64,000 nucleotides of DNA from Hippopus hippopus (taxonomy: Eukaryota; Mollusca; Bivalvia; Cardiida; Cardiidae), in assembly GCA_946811185.2 (NCBI GenBank), contig OX328109.1, forward strand, positions 45,715,412-45,779,411, read 5' to 3'. Position 1 is the first letter of the stretch. The number at the start of each line of letters is the position of its first letter. This document shows, piece by piece, positions 1 through 36,740 of this stretch. Position numbers and translations under genes: made by a program. The notes beneath the pieces were generated by a model. That model was given only the letters and a program-made list of their open reading frames with translations, had not been told where the DNA came from and searched no databases.

Positions 1-151
1 GGTTCAAATGATGGGTTTTGCACTAAAAGAGTAGAAAACATTGTGGGAAAAGGAGAAAATGCTGGTTACGAGCATTTTCTCTTTTTCCCAGTGTTTTTGA
101 AAGGCAGTTGCCTTGAGGTTGTTAAACTCAGTATTATATATAGTAAAGGAT
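1..151 (+). repeat. Foldback MITE cut by window start
   Basis: Hairpin arms AACATTGTGGGAAAAGGAG and the facing arm are present, with degraded right edge AGTAAAGGATGAAC. Confidence 0.65.
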
Positions 152-835
152 GAACTTTTTTAGCTTTAGACATCAATAATTCTTTCAAAAATTGTGACAA
201 AAAATGCAGTTACTCTGAATGAACAATTTTTCCTTTTGTAGCAATTTTTATTACCATCTATTACATCAGTAGATAAAGTTATTTTTGCCAGATTAGATTT
301 GTTAGACTTTTTGTCAGACTATGTCGATCGTAATAATCAGGACAGGATTATGTAGTACAGGTTAAAAAGCATTGAATTCTTAAAATTCTGTGAATCCTGA
401 GATCAGTTGCTCTAGGAAGCATTGGTCACACAGCACAGCTTAACCTAATACTAGATAGATCTAGGAATACAGGAAATATTTAGCTGTTGCCATATTTGGA
501 CTACGATATTGATGAGAGAAGCCATAAATCATGTTGAAAATTAAAGGACTCCAAGTCCTGAAAAAATAATTTGATGAGTAATAATTTGCACCAATATGGA
601 GGAATAAAAAAACAAGCCTTTTGTCAGATGTAATGCATGTTTCAAATATATAAGCCATGACAAGCAGGGACAGGGAAAATTCACAGTTGGTTAGCCAAGC
701 ACGCTAAGTGTAACTTTAACTATGTATATTGATGCCAAAGTATGAGTAGTAGACTGATTAGCCATTGTATCAGTCAGGAAATGGTTTTCTGCTGGTATTA
801 CATACATGTATTGAACTGTTTACATATCATCCATG

Positions 836-1064
836 CTCTGTGAAAAGGAGGCTTAATGCATCTGCAAAAAGTATTGGCCCTAGGGTTAGGATTAGGGGCA
901 AAAGTTTTTGCTATCGGTAAATTTTCTGCATGTTAACGGAACATTCTGCCTTATGATCTAGTCAGTTGTTAGACAAAATGGTCTTTATGGATTCATAATT
1001 ATGCTTGGTACAGTGCGTCATGGATATACATTGAGCCCTCTTTTGCAAGGGTGAAGCTCAAGTA
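836..1064 (+). mobile_element. Palindrome-ended MITE, AGCCATGCT family, diverged
   Basis: Family marked by GAGCCATGCT ends in inverted orientation and internal GACCCAGGTCAGCCTG and GATGCATTTAGCCCCCTTTT. This copy has CTCTGTGAAAAGGAGGC left and TTGAGCCCTCTTTTGC right. Confidence 0.5.
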
Positions 1065-1479
1065 TGATGTATTGTATATTGTGTAGCCAGTGTAGGAAGG
1101 TTGAGATGTGTGGCTTGGACTGAAAGTAAAATACATAAAGAGCATGTGTATTGGATATTATTTGGTTCTGGTCAGAATGTTGAAAAAAAGCAGATTTACT
1201 ATATGTATATGTTATAAATACATGTAGTATACTAATAACAAGATTTGACTGTATAATGTTCATTGTAGGAAAAATGTACAGGGGTGTTCATGGCCCCAAT
1301 GTTGGTGACTAAAATGAAAGTGAACACGGGGCCAAATGGAAGAATGCCTGGTTTTCTTGTTCCTAGGGTCTGGTGAGTAGTATTCATACATAAAATGATA
1401 AGAACAGTAGAGAGTGTTGTGGAAAAATGAGATAGCTAACATTTTATGCCCCACTGCCAGACACCCCCTCACCCCCACC

Positions 1480-1690
1480 CCCTCTAATGGATAGTGTCCG
1501 TGGTTGTGAGGTAGAGTGTCGGTCTCGTAATCAAAAGGTCCTGAGTTAGAGACCCGGACGAGGGTGTCAACTTTGGGATTTTTCATTGGCCCACACATCA
1601 GGGCGAGTACTTGTGTAGTTCCCAGGAAGCAGAATCGAGAGAGATTAGTATAAGTTGTAAGAACTTGTTTCTCATCAATGTAAAATAAAT
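1480..1690 (+). mobile_element. tRNA-derived SINE, type 4
   Basis: GGTTGTGAGGTAGAGTGTCG head, AGTTAGAGACCCGG B-like box, body AGTTCCCAGGAAGCAGAATC, and a tail with AAAATAAATATG. A reverse copy with target duplications is at 23214. Confidence 0.6.
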
Positions 1691-1726
1691 ATGTTTAAAC
1701 TAATGGATAGGGGGAGGGGGCATGTT

Positions 1727-2973
1727 GTTAGCTCACCTGAGCATGAAGTGCTCAAGGTGAGCTTTTGTGATCGTGCTGTGTCTGGCGTCTGTCGTGTGGT
1801 GTGTCGTCAGTCTTGTGTCATCAACTTTTACCTTGTGTATGCTCTAGAGGCCACATTTTCAGTACGATACTCGTGAAACTTGGTTAGAATGTTTATCTCA
1901 GACGAGTTCGATAATGGGTCATGTCGGATAAAAAACTAGGTCACTAGGTCAAATCTTAGAAAAACTTTATGTATGCTCTAGAGGCCACATTTTCAGTCCA
2001 AAACTCTGGAAAATTGGTCAGAATGTTTGTCTTGATGATATCTGAAATGGGTGTGGAAATGGGTTGTGTCTGGTCAAAAACTAGGTCACTAGGTCAAATC
2101 TTAGAAAAACCTTGTGTACACTCTAGAAGCCATATTTTCTGTCCAAAACTCTTAAAAGTTGGTCAGAATGTTTGCCTTGATGATACCTCAGACGAGTTTG
2201 AAAATGGGTCATGTCAGGTCAAAAACTAGATCACTAGGTCAAATCTTCGAAAAACCTTATTTGCACTCTGGAGACCATATTTTCAGTCCAAAAATCTTGA
2301 AAAATTGTCAGAATGTTTGTCTTGATGATACCTTGCAGGAGTTAGAAAATGGGTCATGTTCGGTCAGTAATTAGGTCACTAGGTCAAATCTTAGAAAAAC
2401 TTTGTGTATGCTCTAGCAGCCACATTTTCTGTCCAAAACTCTTGAAAGTTAGAATGTTTGCTGTTATGATACCTCAGATGACTTTAAAAATGGATCATAT
2501 TGGGTCAAAAACTAGGTCACTAGGTCATTTCTTAGAAAACCTTGTGTACGCTCTAGAGGCCACATTTTCGGCCTAAAACTCTTGAAAGTTGGTCAGAATG
2601 TTTGTCTTGATAATATCTCGGACAAGAACAAAAATGGGTCATGTGGGGTCAAAAACTAGGTTACTAGGTCAAATCTTCGAAAAACCTTGTGTACTTTCTA
2701 GAGGCTACATTTTTAGTGCAATACTCATAAAACTTGGTCAGAATGTTTGTCTTGATGATTTCTTGGACCAGTTTTCAAATGGGTAATGTTGGGTCAATAA
2801 CTAGGTCACTGAGTCAAATCGAAAAAAACCTTGTGTACACTCCAGAGGCAGTCAAATGCTCTTAAAAATCTTGGTAGAATGTTTGTCATTGTATCTCAAA
2901 AGAGATTGAAAATGGGTCATGTTTGGTCAAAAGACTCGGTGAGCCACTTCAGGGCCATCATGGCCCTCTTGTT
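1727..2973 (+). mobile_element. Helitron-like element, GCTCACCTGAGC family (head hairpin, about 8 core repeats, tail hairpin)
   Basis: The head contains GCTCACCTGAGCA, then GTGCTCAAGGTGAGC, forming a foldback. The core is about eight units of roughly 140-145 bp built on GGTCAAAAACTAGGTCA and GGCCACATTTTCAGTCC. The tail is GGGCCATCATGGCCC followed by CTCTTGTT. Each unit carries TAGGTCACTAGGTCA or a variant. The overlapping short open frames are shadows of the repeat, not genes. Confidence 0.75.
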
Positions 2974-3044
2974 TTTGGCTCATCTGAATGTCCGTGAGCT
3001 TTTTCTCTGCAAAACTTGGTTTCTGTCGATCCTGTACAGCACAA

Positions 3045-3425
3045 TCCCATGTTTTGATGACGCTGGTGAAAGATTCTTTTAAAAACATTGTGGGAGAAGG
3101 TGAAAATGGCGATTTCTCCTTTTCTAAAAAGTGTTTTCTAAACTTCCATAGAAAAATCCCACTGTGTGAGCTGCTTTCATTGTGTTATTTGCAAATGTCT
3201 TTGATTTGGATCAGTCGAAATTTTTCATGTCTGGTGAAGAGTTCCAGACCACAAAATTTTGGACTCGCCCATATTGAAAGCATTTTTAGGGGACAAATTA
3301 GATTTGGCTAAAAAATGTGAGATTTGTCTGTGAAAGGGTACAAATCATTGTAGGAAAGGAGATAATGCTGGTGATAATGCTTTCCAAATCTTCTCCATCA
3401 GGGTTAAATAACCTCACCTGTGTTG
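3045..3425. repeat. Decayed MITE remains
   Basis: Two eroded copies recognised by AAACATTGTGGGAGAAGG and by ATTGAAAGCATTT followed by GTAGGAAAGGAGATAATGC. Confidence 0.5.
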
Positions 3426-3785
3426 TCTGATTTTATTCAAACTTAATACCGTATAAGCACTTTATTCTGTAGGGACTGTATTTCTGTTTTTTCTGCTGTC
3501 GGGGACAGCACTGCAGAATTGAAATACCTGAAAAATTAACCCAAATATGGAAGTCGTTGTTGTCATTATATTGTTGATGTTGTTTCTTTTTGGGTCCTGT
3601 ATAAACTTGAATCCAATTTGAATGCTTTGATTGAGCTAAATTTGTACAGGTGTGACTGATTGTTTTCAGTTTGACATGTAGATTTCTTGGGCGTTTTTCC
3701 ACAATGTTTACCAAGTCCTCTCCCTCAAGGTCAATAAAACTGTTGATTGTGTGGTAAAGGGTTAAATGTGTTTATTGGGACATAA

Positions 3786-30853
<27,068 letters not shown>

Positions 30854-30872
<19 letters not shown>

Positions 30873-31001
30873 AAACTTATGTGGCAAAGGAATGTGTAAA
30901 TAAGAGTAGAAAGTTATGTGTCAAAGGAATATTTAAACAAGAGTAGAAACTTACATGTCAAAGGAATGTGTAAACACGAGACGAAACTTAAGTGGCATTG
31001 G
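30854..31001 (+). repeat. 37-bp tandem repeat, four units, overlapping the NALCN stop codon
   Basis: Units start AATGTTTAAACAAGAGTAGA, AATGTGTAAATAAGAGTAGA, AATATTTAAACAAGAGTAGA and AATGTGTAAACACGAGACGA, each 37 bp. The first unit holds the last NALCN codons and the TAG. Confidence 0.9.
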
Positions 31002-31035
31002 AAATGATGCTTCTATGGAGCCATTTCATCATTTT

Positions 31036-31263
31036 TTATCCCTTTACCACACAATCCCGACTTTTAACGACCCTCAGAAAGAAGCCTTTTGAAAACATCA
31101 TGGGAAAAGGAGAAAATGCTGGTAACCAGCATTTTCTCCTTTTCCCACAATGTTTTCTACCCTGCTGGAAACAAATTTCAATTTTTGAGTTAGGTTTATT
31201 TTGTCGTCTGCAAGTGCTTTCAGTTTGGACCATTCTAAAATTTTGTCGTTTGGTAAAGAGTTA
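31036..31263 (-). mobile_element. Foldback MITE, near-intact
   Basis: ATCCCTTTACCACACAATCC to GTTTGGTAAAGAGTTA, hairpin preserved; downstream of the NALCN stop. Confidence 0.82.
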
Positions 31264-31289
31264 TGGCAGATGTAAGTGTGAGCAATGCT

Positions 31290-31533
31290 GTGGCAAAAGT
31301 GGGACTTAGTGCAATGACGAAAAGTATCGACCCAGGTCAGCCTGCACAGGCTGACATGGGTAGAAACTTTGCCCTATTGGTCAATTATATCTGCTTGTCA
31401 AAGGACCAGTCTACCTTAAGATTAACCGGTTGTTAGACAGATGGATTTTGTGGTTCCATAATCATGTGATCACTTGCTTGGTATAATGTATTACAGAGAT
31501 GCATTTAGCCCCCTTTTGCCAGAGCATGGCTCA
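31290..31533 (+). mobile_element. Palindrome-ended MITE, AGCCATGCT family
   Basis: Internal GACCCAGGTCAGCCTGCAC; right edge TTTTGCCAGAGCATGGCTC. Confidence 0.62.
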
Positions 31534-31679
31534 TGTCTTAAATTATGGTCATGTTTGAAATGGCATTACTTTATTATTGTGTAGAAATAAGAACCAACAG
31601 ACAATGGTTCATAACAAATGTTTTCATGGTATCTATCACACACAGCTACTAGGATTACATAGCTCTGCTGCATGATTGG

Positions 31680-31908
31680 TTAACTCTTTACCAAACAACA
31701 AAATTTTAGACTTGTCCAAATTGAAAACATTTGCAGACGACATGATAAATGTGACTCAAAAATCGAAACTTGACTTTAGAAGAGTAGAAATCATTGTGGG
31801 AAAAGGAGAAAATACTGGTTACCAGCATTTTCTCCTTTTCCCACAATGTTTTCAGAAGGCCTCTTTCTCTGGGTCGTAAAAACCAGGGATTGTTTGGTAA
31901 AGAGTTAA
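31680..31908 (+). mobile_element. Foldback MITE, intact 229 bp
   Basis: TTAACTCTTTACCAAACAAC to GTTTGGTAAAGAGTTAA with one mismatch in the hairpin (AATACTGG). Confidence 0.87.
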
Positions 31909-31954
31909 GTCTATAAAGATTTCTGCACACTAGTTTCATTATTCAAGTTGAAGA

Positions 31955-32300
31955 AGATATATAGGATCTGACATGAGTTGGGGTTTGAGATAAAGTTTTA
32001 TTAAACAAGTCTAGGAGTATGCATTTTTCCTCAACGAGTTTACTAAAATTTTAACTCGAACGCCAATGAATATCAGATTCTTTTTATCACATAATGATAT
32101 TTCACGAAATTATAGATCAGAAGATGCAAAACCATCTATAGATGCACTTGCGGTGATATCCACAAGACCCTATCACTTCTATGAAATACGAACAAAATGA
32201 CGTCAAAAAATGATGTCGCACAATTGTGATATCAAACATGTATAAGGTAAGAAATTTCATAATGGGTACATTACGCAGTAGGTTATGTGATAAAATATAG
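31955..32300 (+). repeat. Dispersed repeat, about 345 bp
   Basis: Aligns block by block with 18640-19000 and, reversed, with 52866-53165 (AGATGCAAAACCATCT, AAATGACGTCAAAAAATGA, GTTATGTGATAAAA). Confidence 0.6.
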
Positions 32301-32324
32301 GAATTGACATTGTATTAAATTGTA

Positions 32325-32555
32325 TTAACCCTTTACCACACATTGCCGACTCTTAATGACCTTGGGAAAGAGGTCCTATAAAAACATTATGGGAAAAGGA
32401 GAAAATGCTGGTTCCCATCATTTTCTCCTTTTTTCACAATGTTTTTCACCTTATTTAAGAAAAACCACACTGTTTAAGCCACTTTGAAATTGTTGTCTGC
32501 AAATGGTTTCAATTTGGACAAGGCTAAAATTTTGTCATCTGGTAAAAGGTTGGGC
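32325..32555 (-). mobile_element. Foldback MITE, diverged
   Basis: TTAACCCTTTACCACAC left edge; right edge TGGTAAAAGGTTGGG has lost TTAA. Confidence 0.72.
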
Positions 32556-32596
32556 AAGCTTTTTTTGCAAGCTTAACAATATTATTTTAGAAGAGA

Positions 32597-32825
32597 TTAA
32601 CCCTTTACCAAACAATCCCTAGTTTTCATGACCCTGAGAAAGAAGCCTTCTGAAAGCATTGTGGGAAAAGGAGAAAATGCTGATGACCAGCATTTTCTCC
32701 TTTTCACATAATGTTTTCTTCCCTTCCCAAAACAAATTTCAGTTTTTGGGTCACATTAATTTTGTCGTCTGCAAATGCTTCCAATTTGGACTACTCTAAA
32801 ATTATGTCGTTTGGTAAAGAGATAA
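32597..32825 (-). mobile_element. Foldback MITE, near-intact
   Basis: TTAACCCTTTACCAAAC to GTTTGGTAAAGAGATAA. Confidence 0.8.
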
Positions 32826-33141
32826 TAACATTTGATCTCAACAGCCAACTAATGTCAGATTTTTTTCTTTTTTTTTTAATGACGTAATTGTATCTCAAGA
32901 AATACATGCATAATAAAAGAACTTTTGATGTGAAATCCAAAAAGTCATAAGTGAGATCAACTCACTGGTGTGATAGGAGTGTATGTTCTGGATTAAAAAT
33001 TGTTCCAAAGATGCTGGCTCAGAATTGTAAGTGTTTCTTCCAGGCTTTCAAAAGAATTTTGGGGTTTGCCCTCATGCTTTTAAAAGATGTGGGGGATTTT
33101 CAAAAAATGTGGGTGCCTATGCAATGTAACTAAAAATCAAT

Positions 33142-33190
33142 TTTTATACGCCCGAAGGGTCGTATTATGTTATGGTCCCGGTCGTCCATG
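33142..33190 (+). mobile_element. Fragment of CGCCCGAAGGG-type Helitron-like element
   Basis: TATACGCCCGAAGGGTCG then TATTATGTTATGG and the CGGTCGTCC start of the family, cut by a MITE remnant at 33190. Confidence 0.5.
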
Positions 33191-33344
33191 GCTCAAAGAT
33201 GAGATTTGCCTTTGAATGAGTTGAAAACATGGTGGTAAAAGGAGAAAATGCTGGTTACCAGCATTTTCTCCTTTTCCAACAATGTTTTCAAAAGCATTCC
33301 TTTCTTGGGTCATTAAAAACCGGAATTGTGTGGTAAAGGGTTAA
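33190..33344 (+). mobile_element. Foldback MITE, 5'-truncated
   Basis: Hairpin and right half only (to GTGTGGTAAAGGGTTAA), fused to a Helitron-like fragment at 33142. Confidence 0.7.
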
Positions 33345-33736
33345 TGATATTTTTTCATGGGGGCGGGGGAATATGTCCTTATTGGATAGCGTAGATCAAA
33401 GATGAGACTGCACGTTCTGTGTTGCACTTAGCAGGATAAGGTTTAAAGTGTATCTGATACAAAATTTAAAAAAAAGTTACCTAACCTTTGCATAAGTTTT
33501 GAAGAATAAAAAGCTATCCCCTATACAGAGGATAGGTAGTTGGTGTCTTGAATGGGTTCAATTTATCGGGCAAAGTGGAAGAATTTATCTTGTGAGCCGA
33601 AGGTGAACTGGATAAATTTCGGAGCCGAGCCCAATAAACTTAACCCATACAAAACACCAACTATCTATTCTATTTATCCTGTCCTTCATTGTAACAGTAC
33701 AAAACAAAACAAACACATTTTTGTTTGTTTGTTTGA

Positions 33737-33825
33737 ATGGTGTTTTACGCCGCTTTCAACATTATTTCAGTTGTATTACGGCGATAGCTCACATATTCAT
33801 GTTTCCCTGGGTTTCACCATAGGCA
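33737..33825 (-). repeat. SINE tail fragment
   Basis: TGGTGTTTTACGCCGCTTTC then AACATTATTTCAGTTGTATT, the reverse of the type 1/2 SINE tail. Similar tails lie at 36270-36325, 44795-44865, 51643-51700 and 54595-54680. Confidence 0.55.
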
Positions 33826-34028
33826 CTTGGTTTTCGTGACTTTCAGTTTCATAATTTACATTTATTTCTGTATACTATAAATACTAGAAGGTTTCTCAGC
33901 GGCCATCTTTTAAAGCAACGGAAGTTCGTTCAATTTACACTGGTTCCCAAATCGTTGTATAGGGACCACATTCAATACGGGTACCACGATGATGTTGGAC
34001 TTTTAAACGTAAATAATAGTGAGCAGCG

Positions 34029-34056
34029 CACAAGAGGCGTCGCGGAGCGACGCCTT
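34029..34056 (-). mobile_element. Isolated Helitron-like 3' terminus
   Basis: The minus strand reads GGCGTCGCTCCGCGACGCC, a perfect 8-bp-stem hairpin, followed by TCTTGT. This is the terminal signature seen in the other families; the rest of the element could not be delimited. Confidence 0.4.
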
Positions 34057-35255
34057 GCGTAAGCGAGAGCTTATTGGTACAGATGGTGTCAAAAATATAC
34101 ATACCTTATGCCTCTGAAACAGTGGTGGAGCGGAAGTAGATTTTTCAAATATGGCTGACGGAAGTGATGTAAAAGACTGGCACTAAGAGCGTTTCTGTCC
34201 TATAATTCCTTACACCCTTTACAATCATGTGATTGAAACAGTGTTCTAGTCTACAAACGAGACCCTCGCCAGATCTGGTCAAATACGAAGGATCTTGGGC
34301 TTTTCCGTATCTGTCTGAGATACGGAAAATTCCGAATACAGAAATAAACATTACGGGAATTAATAACGCAGCTGAACCATTTCGGGCGAGCCAATTGATC
34401 TTTGCTTTCAAGTTTTTTCGCGCTCTTGCTTTTGAAAACTTTGCTCATATTTCATTCGGACGTTTTCCCCAATTCTTAAAGTCTTGTGCAGTAAAGAAAG
34501 CGAAACAACTCGGCTAGTACTAACTCGTCCCCAAGTCAACACGGCCCTAGCAAACTCTTAAGTTTGTTAATCTATGTACGGTACTCGTCGGTAGATAGTG
34601 GCGGATTGACGTGCGTGTCTTTTATTCTGAACAGAATGTAACAAAAAACTATTCTCATCGAGATCTAGATTACAACTGCTTAAAAAAGTTATGTTTTTTT
34701 CAGTTTAAAACAAAATGGTCTAGATCTACTTGCAGCAGTGATTTTTCTTCATTTTTTTTAAACAGAGGGAATTTGGTTTCTTTTATATTTTTTTGTTTTG
34801 TTCTGAATTGGATCTAGATGCCATAATAATCATTGTTGTAAAATCTACTTCTGATCGAACTCTGTCAGCATTCACTTTGATGTTTTTGACAGTATAGATC
34901 TAGATTTCACTTTGCATAGAAAATGATTTTTTGTGCAACCTGTTGTTGTACATAATATTCTCTATTAAAGTTGGGTCTACATTGTGGGAACTCCTCTGAT
35001 GTTATTTCTAAGAGTTTTTTACCTTTACTTTAAGATAACTGTCTTTTCAACAGACCATAACATTTTTTTTAATGTGTTCAAACTGTAGCAGTTAATGATG
35101 TGTCAAACTAGATTTTAAGCAAATATTCTTGTTCAAGAAGTTTGATAATTTACATCACCTTGAAACAACAGTGGCCAGGGTGACAAAAAAAGACACCACC
35201 AAGATTGTCAGCACCAGGGCTCAAACTAATTACCAATTAAATGATTGCTTCTACA

Positions 35256-35352
35256 GAATGCCTTCATTGACTGAGCCATTACTAATCATCCAATTTATGG
35301 TATAGAATGCCTTCACTGACTGAGCCATTCCTAATCATCCAATTTATGGTAT
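35256..35352 (+). repeat. Tandem duplication, about 47 bp twice
   Basis: AGAATGCCTTCATTGACTG through CCAATTTATGGTAT occurs twice head to tail with two or three differences. Confidence 0.8.
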
Positions 35353-36439
35353 ATATCGGGCATGTTGAAATGTACTAGTGTTTAGAACTACTATGTTACA
35401 CACTGAGTCAGAAGTTTAAATATTTAAATGGAAAAACAAAGAGGGTATTCCCCTGTGTATTTTCTCTTGTAATGATATTTTGGTCTAAAGGCTTCTTTTT
35501 GCAGAATGATATTGCTTACTAATTTTGTAAAGTTATTTTTGACTTCCCAAAACAAAATCAGGTATTATGCTGTTTCTTTTTTTTTTTTTTTTTCCACTCC
35601 TGTTTTAATCTGCTTTCAGCAAATTCAAGCTTATTTCATCCAAGCAAAACCATCAGCTGCATAGTCATCAAAAAACATACCAGCTTGATGACCTGACTGT
35701 TAAGAGTAAATTTATGGCAAAGTAAGGGCAAAGACTTGGGAGCCACTGGAATATCTTTTATGCAGATTTGTTTCTGTGGGTGACTGAAATTTATTTCTAG
35801 GTTAAGGCAAAGGGTTTGTTGTCTTGAAATCCTGTTTAAAACCCTGATTGCCCTGTCAGTCATGTAGGAGTATCTTTGAGCAAGGCACACCATAGTCACA
35901 GGCTAGCACTGGTTGAAACATTACTAAGTAAAGATGTTAATGACATTACGTAAGCTGAACTGCAATGGAAAGCAACATAAAACTCCATTCAAACAAATAA
36001 TTACAAAGATTTAGATCTACAAACCTAAATCTCTGAAAATTCTTACTCTTTCCTAGATCTATCTCCCTTTATCCATGCATGTAAACCTTTTTGTTTTTCA
36101 TAATTTTAACTGAGAAATACAAATACTGTGTTGTCAAACAATGACTACATGGATATGAATTCAGTTTAAATGCCAATGTCAAATAATGATTAGGACCATG
36201 ATATTTAACCAGCCTCTTTTGGCCTTATCCTTTTGGTAACTAGGACTTTTTTTGGATTGATCAATTGGTGTTGTACTCCCCTTTCAAAGTCATTTCAGTC
36301 ATATTAAGCTGTCAGCTCATTTCATGAAAGTAGCAAACACTTGTAGCGCTGCTCGCCTTTAGGCTTTGCCTATATTCATATTAATCATTAAGTAATCACT
36401 TCACAATATCTATTAAGTTATTATGTTGAACCGTGTGTT

Positions 36440-36740
36440 TACATTACTGTGATACCAGTTTGGCCATCTTCGCTTTGCGACGATTCAGGAACCAGTGTAA
36501 ATTGAACGAACTTCCGTTGCTTGAAAAGATGGCCGCTGAGAAACCTTCCAGTATTTATACAACTAGAAGGATGGGAAAATCTGGGCGTAGAAGTACGCAT
36601 GCTCGAGCACTTTATGAAAATTCAACTACGCATGCGCGTCCGATTGGCAACGGAAGAAACCGATTATTTTAAAGAGGACGGCATATTGTTTTGTTAAACT
36701 GGAGGCGTGGAGGATAAAAGTTTTTGACTTAGAACAGGCG
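36440..36740 (+). promoter_or_regulatory. Candidate promoter / first-exon region
   Basis: A CpG-richer patch with AAGATGGCCGC (YY1-like), ACGGAAG twice (ETS-like), ACGCATGCGCGT (NRF1-like) and ATTGG/GTTGCC boxes within 250 bp. No TATA box is obvious. It could drive a + strand transcript including the exon at 44559, but no link is visible. Confidence 0.35.

Larger units (their letters stand above)
33876..36559. repeat. Inverted-repeat structure with 80-bp arms around 2.5 kb
   Basis: The left arm 33876-33955 and right arm 36480-36559 are reverse complements at about 95 percent. Both contain GCGGCCATCTTT / AAGATGGCCGC and ACGGAAGT. The space between has no recognised gene; it includes a Helitron-like 3' terminus (34029), a short hairpin at 34296-34327 (TTTTCCGTATC / GATACGGAAAA) and SINE-like remains at 35180-35350 and 35820-35995. 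Confidence 0.75.

Noticed and set aside
1969..2786. Overlapping + strand frames of 65-86 codons with repeated GSKTRSLGQILEKPCV-like text
   Set aside because: They are the same frame through successive units of a tandem-repeat core. They have no splice context and recur at 40.4-41.5 kb and 49.5-50.6 kb in step with the repeat.
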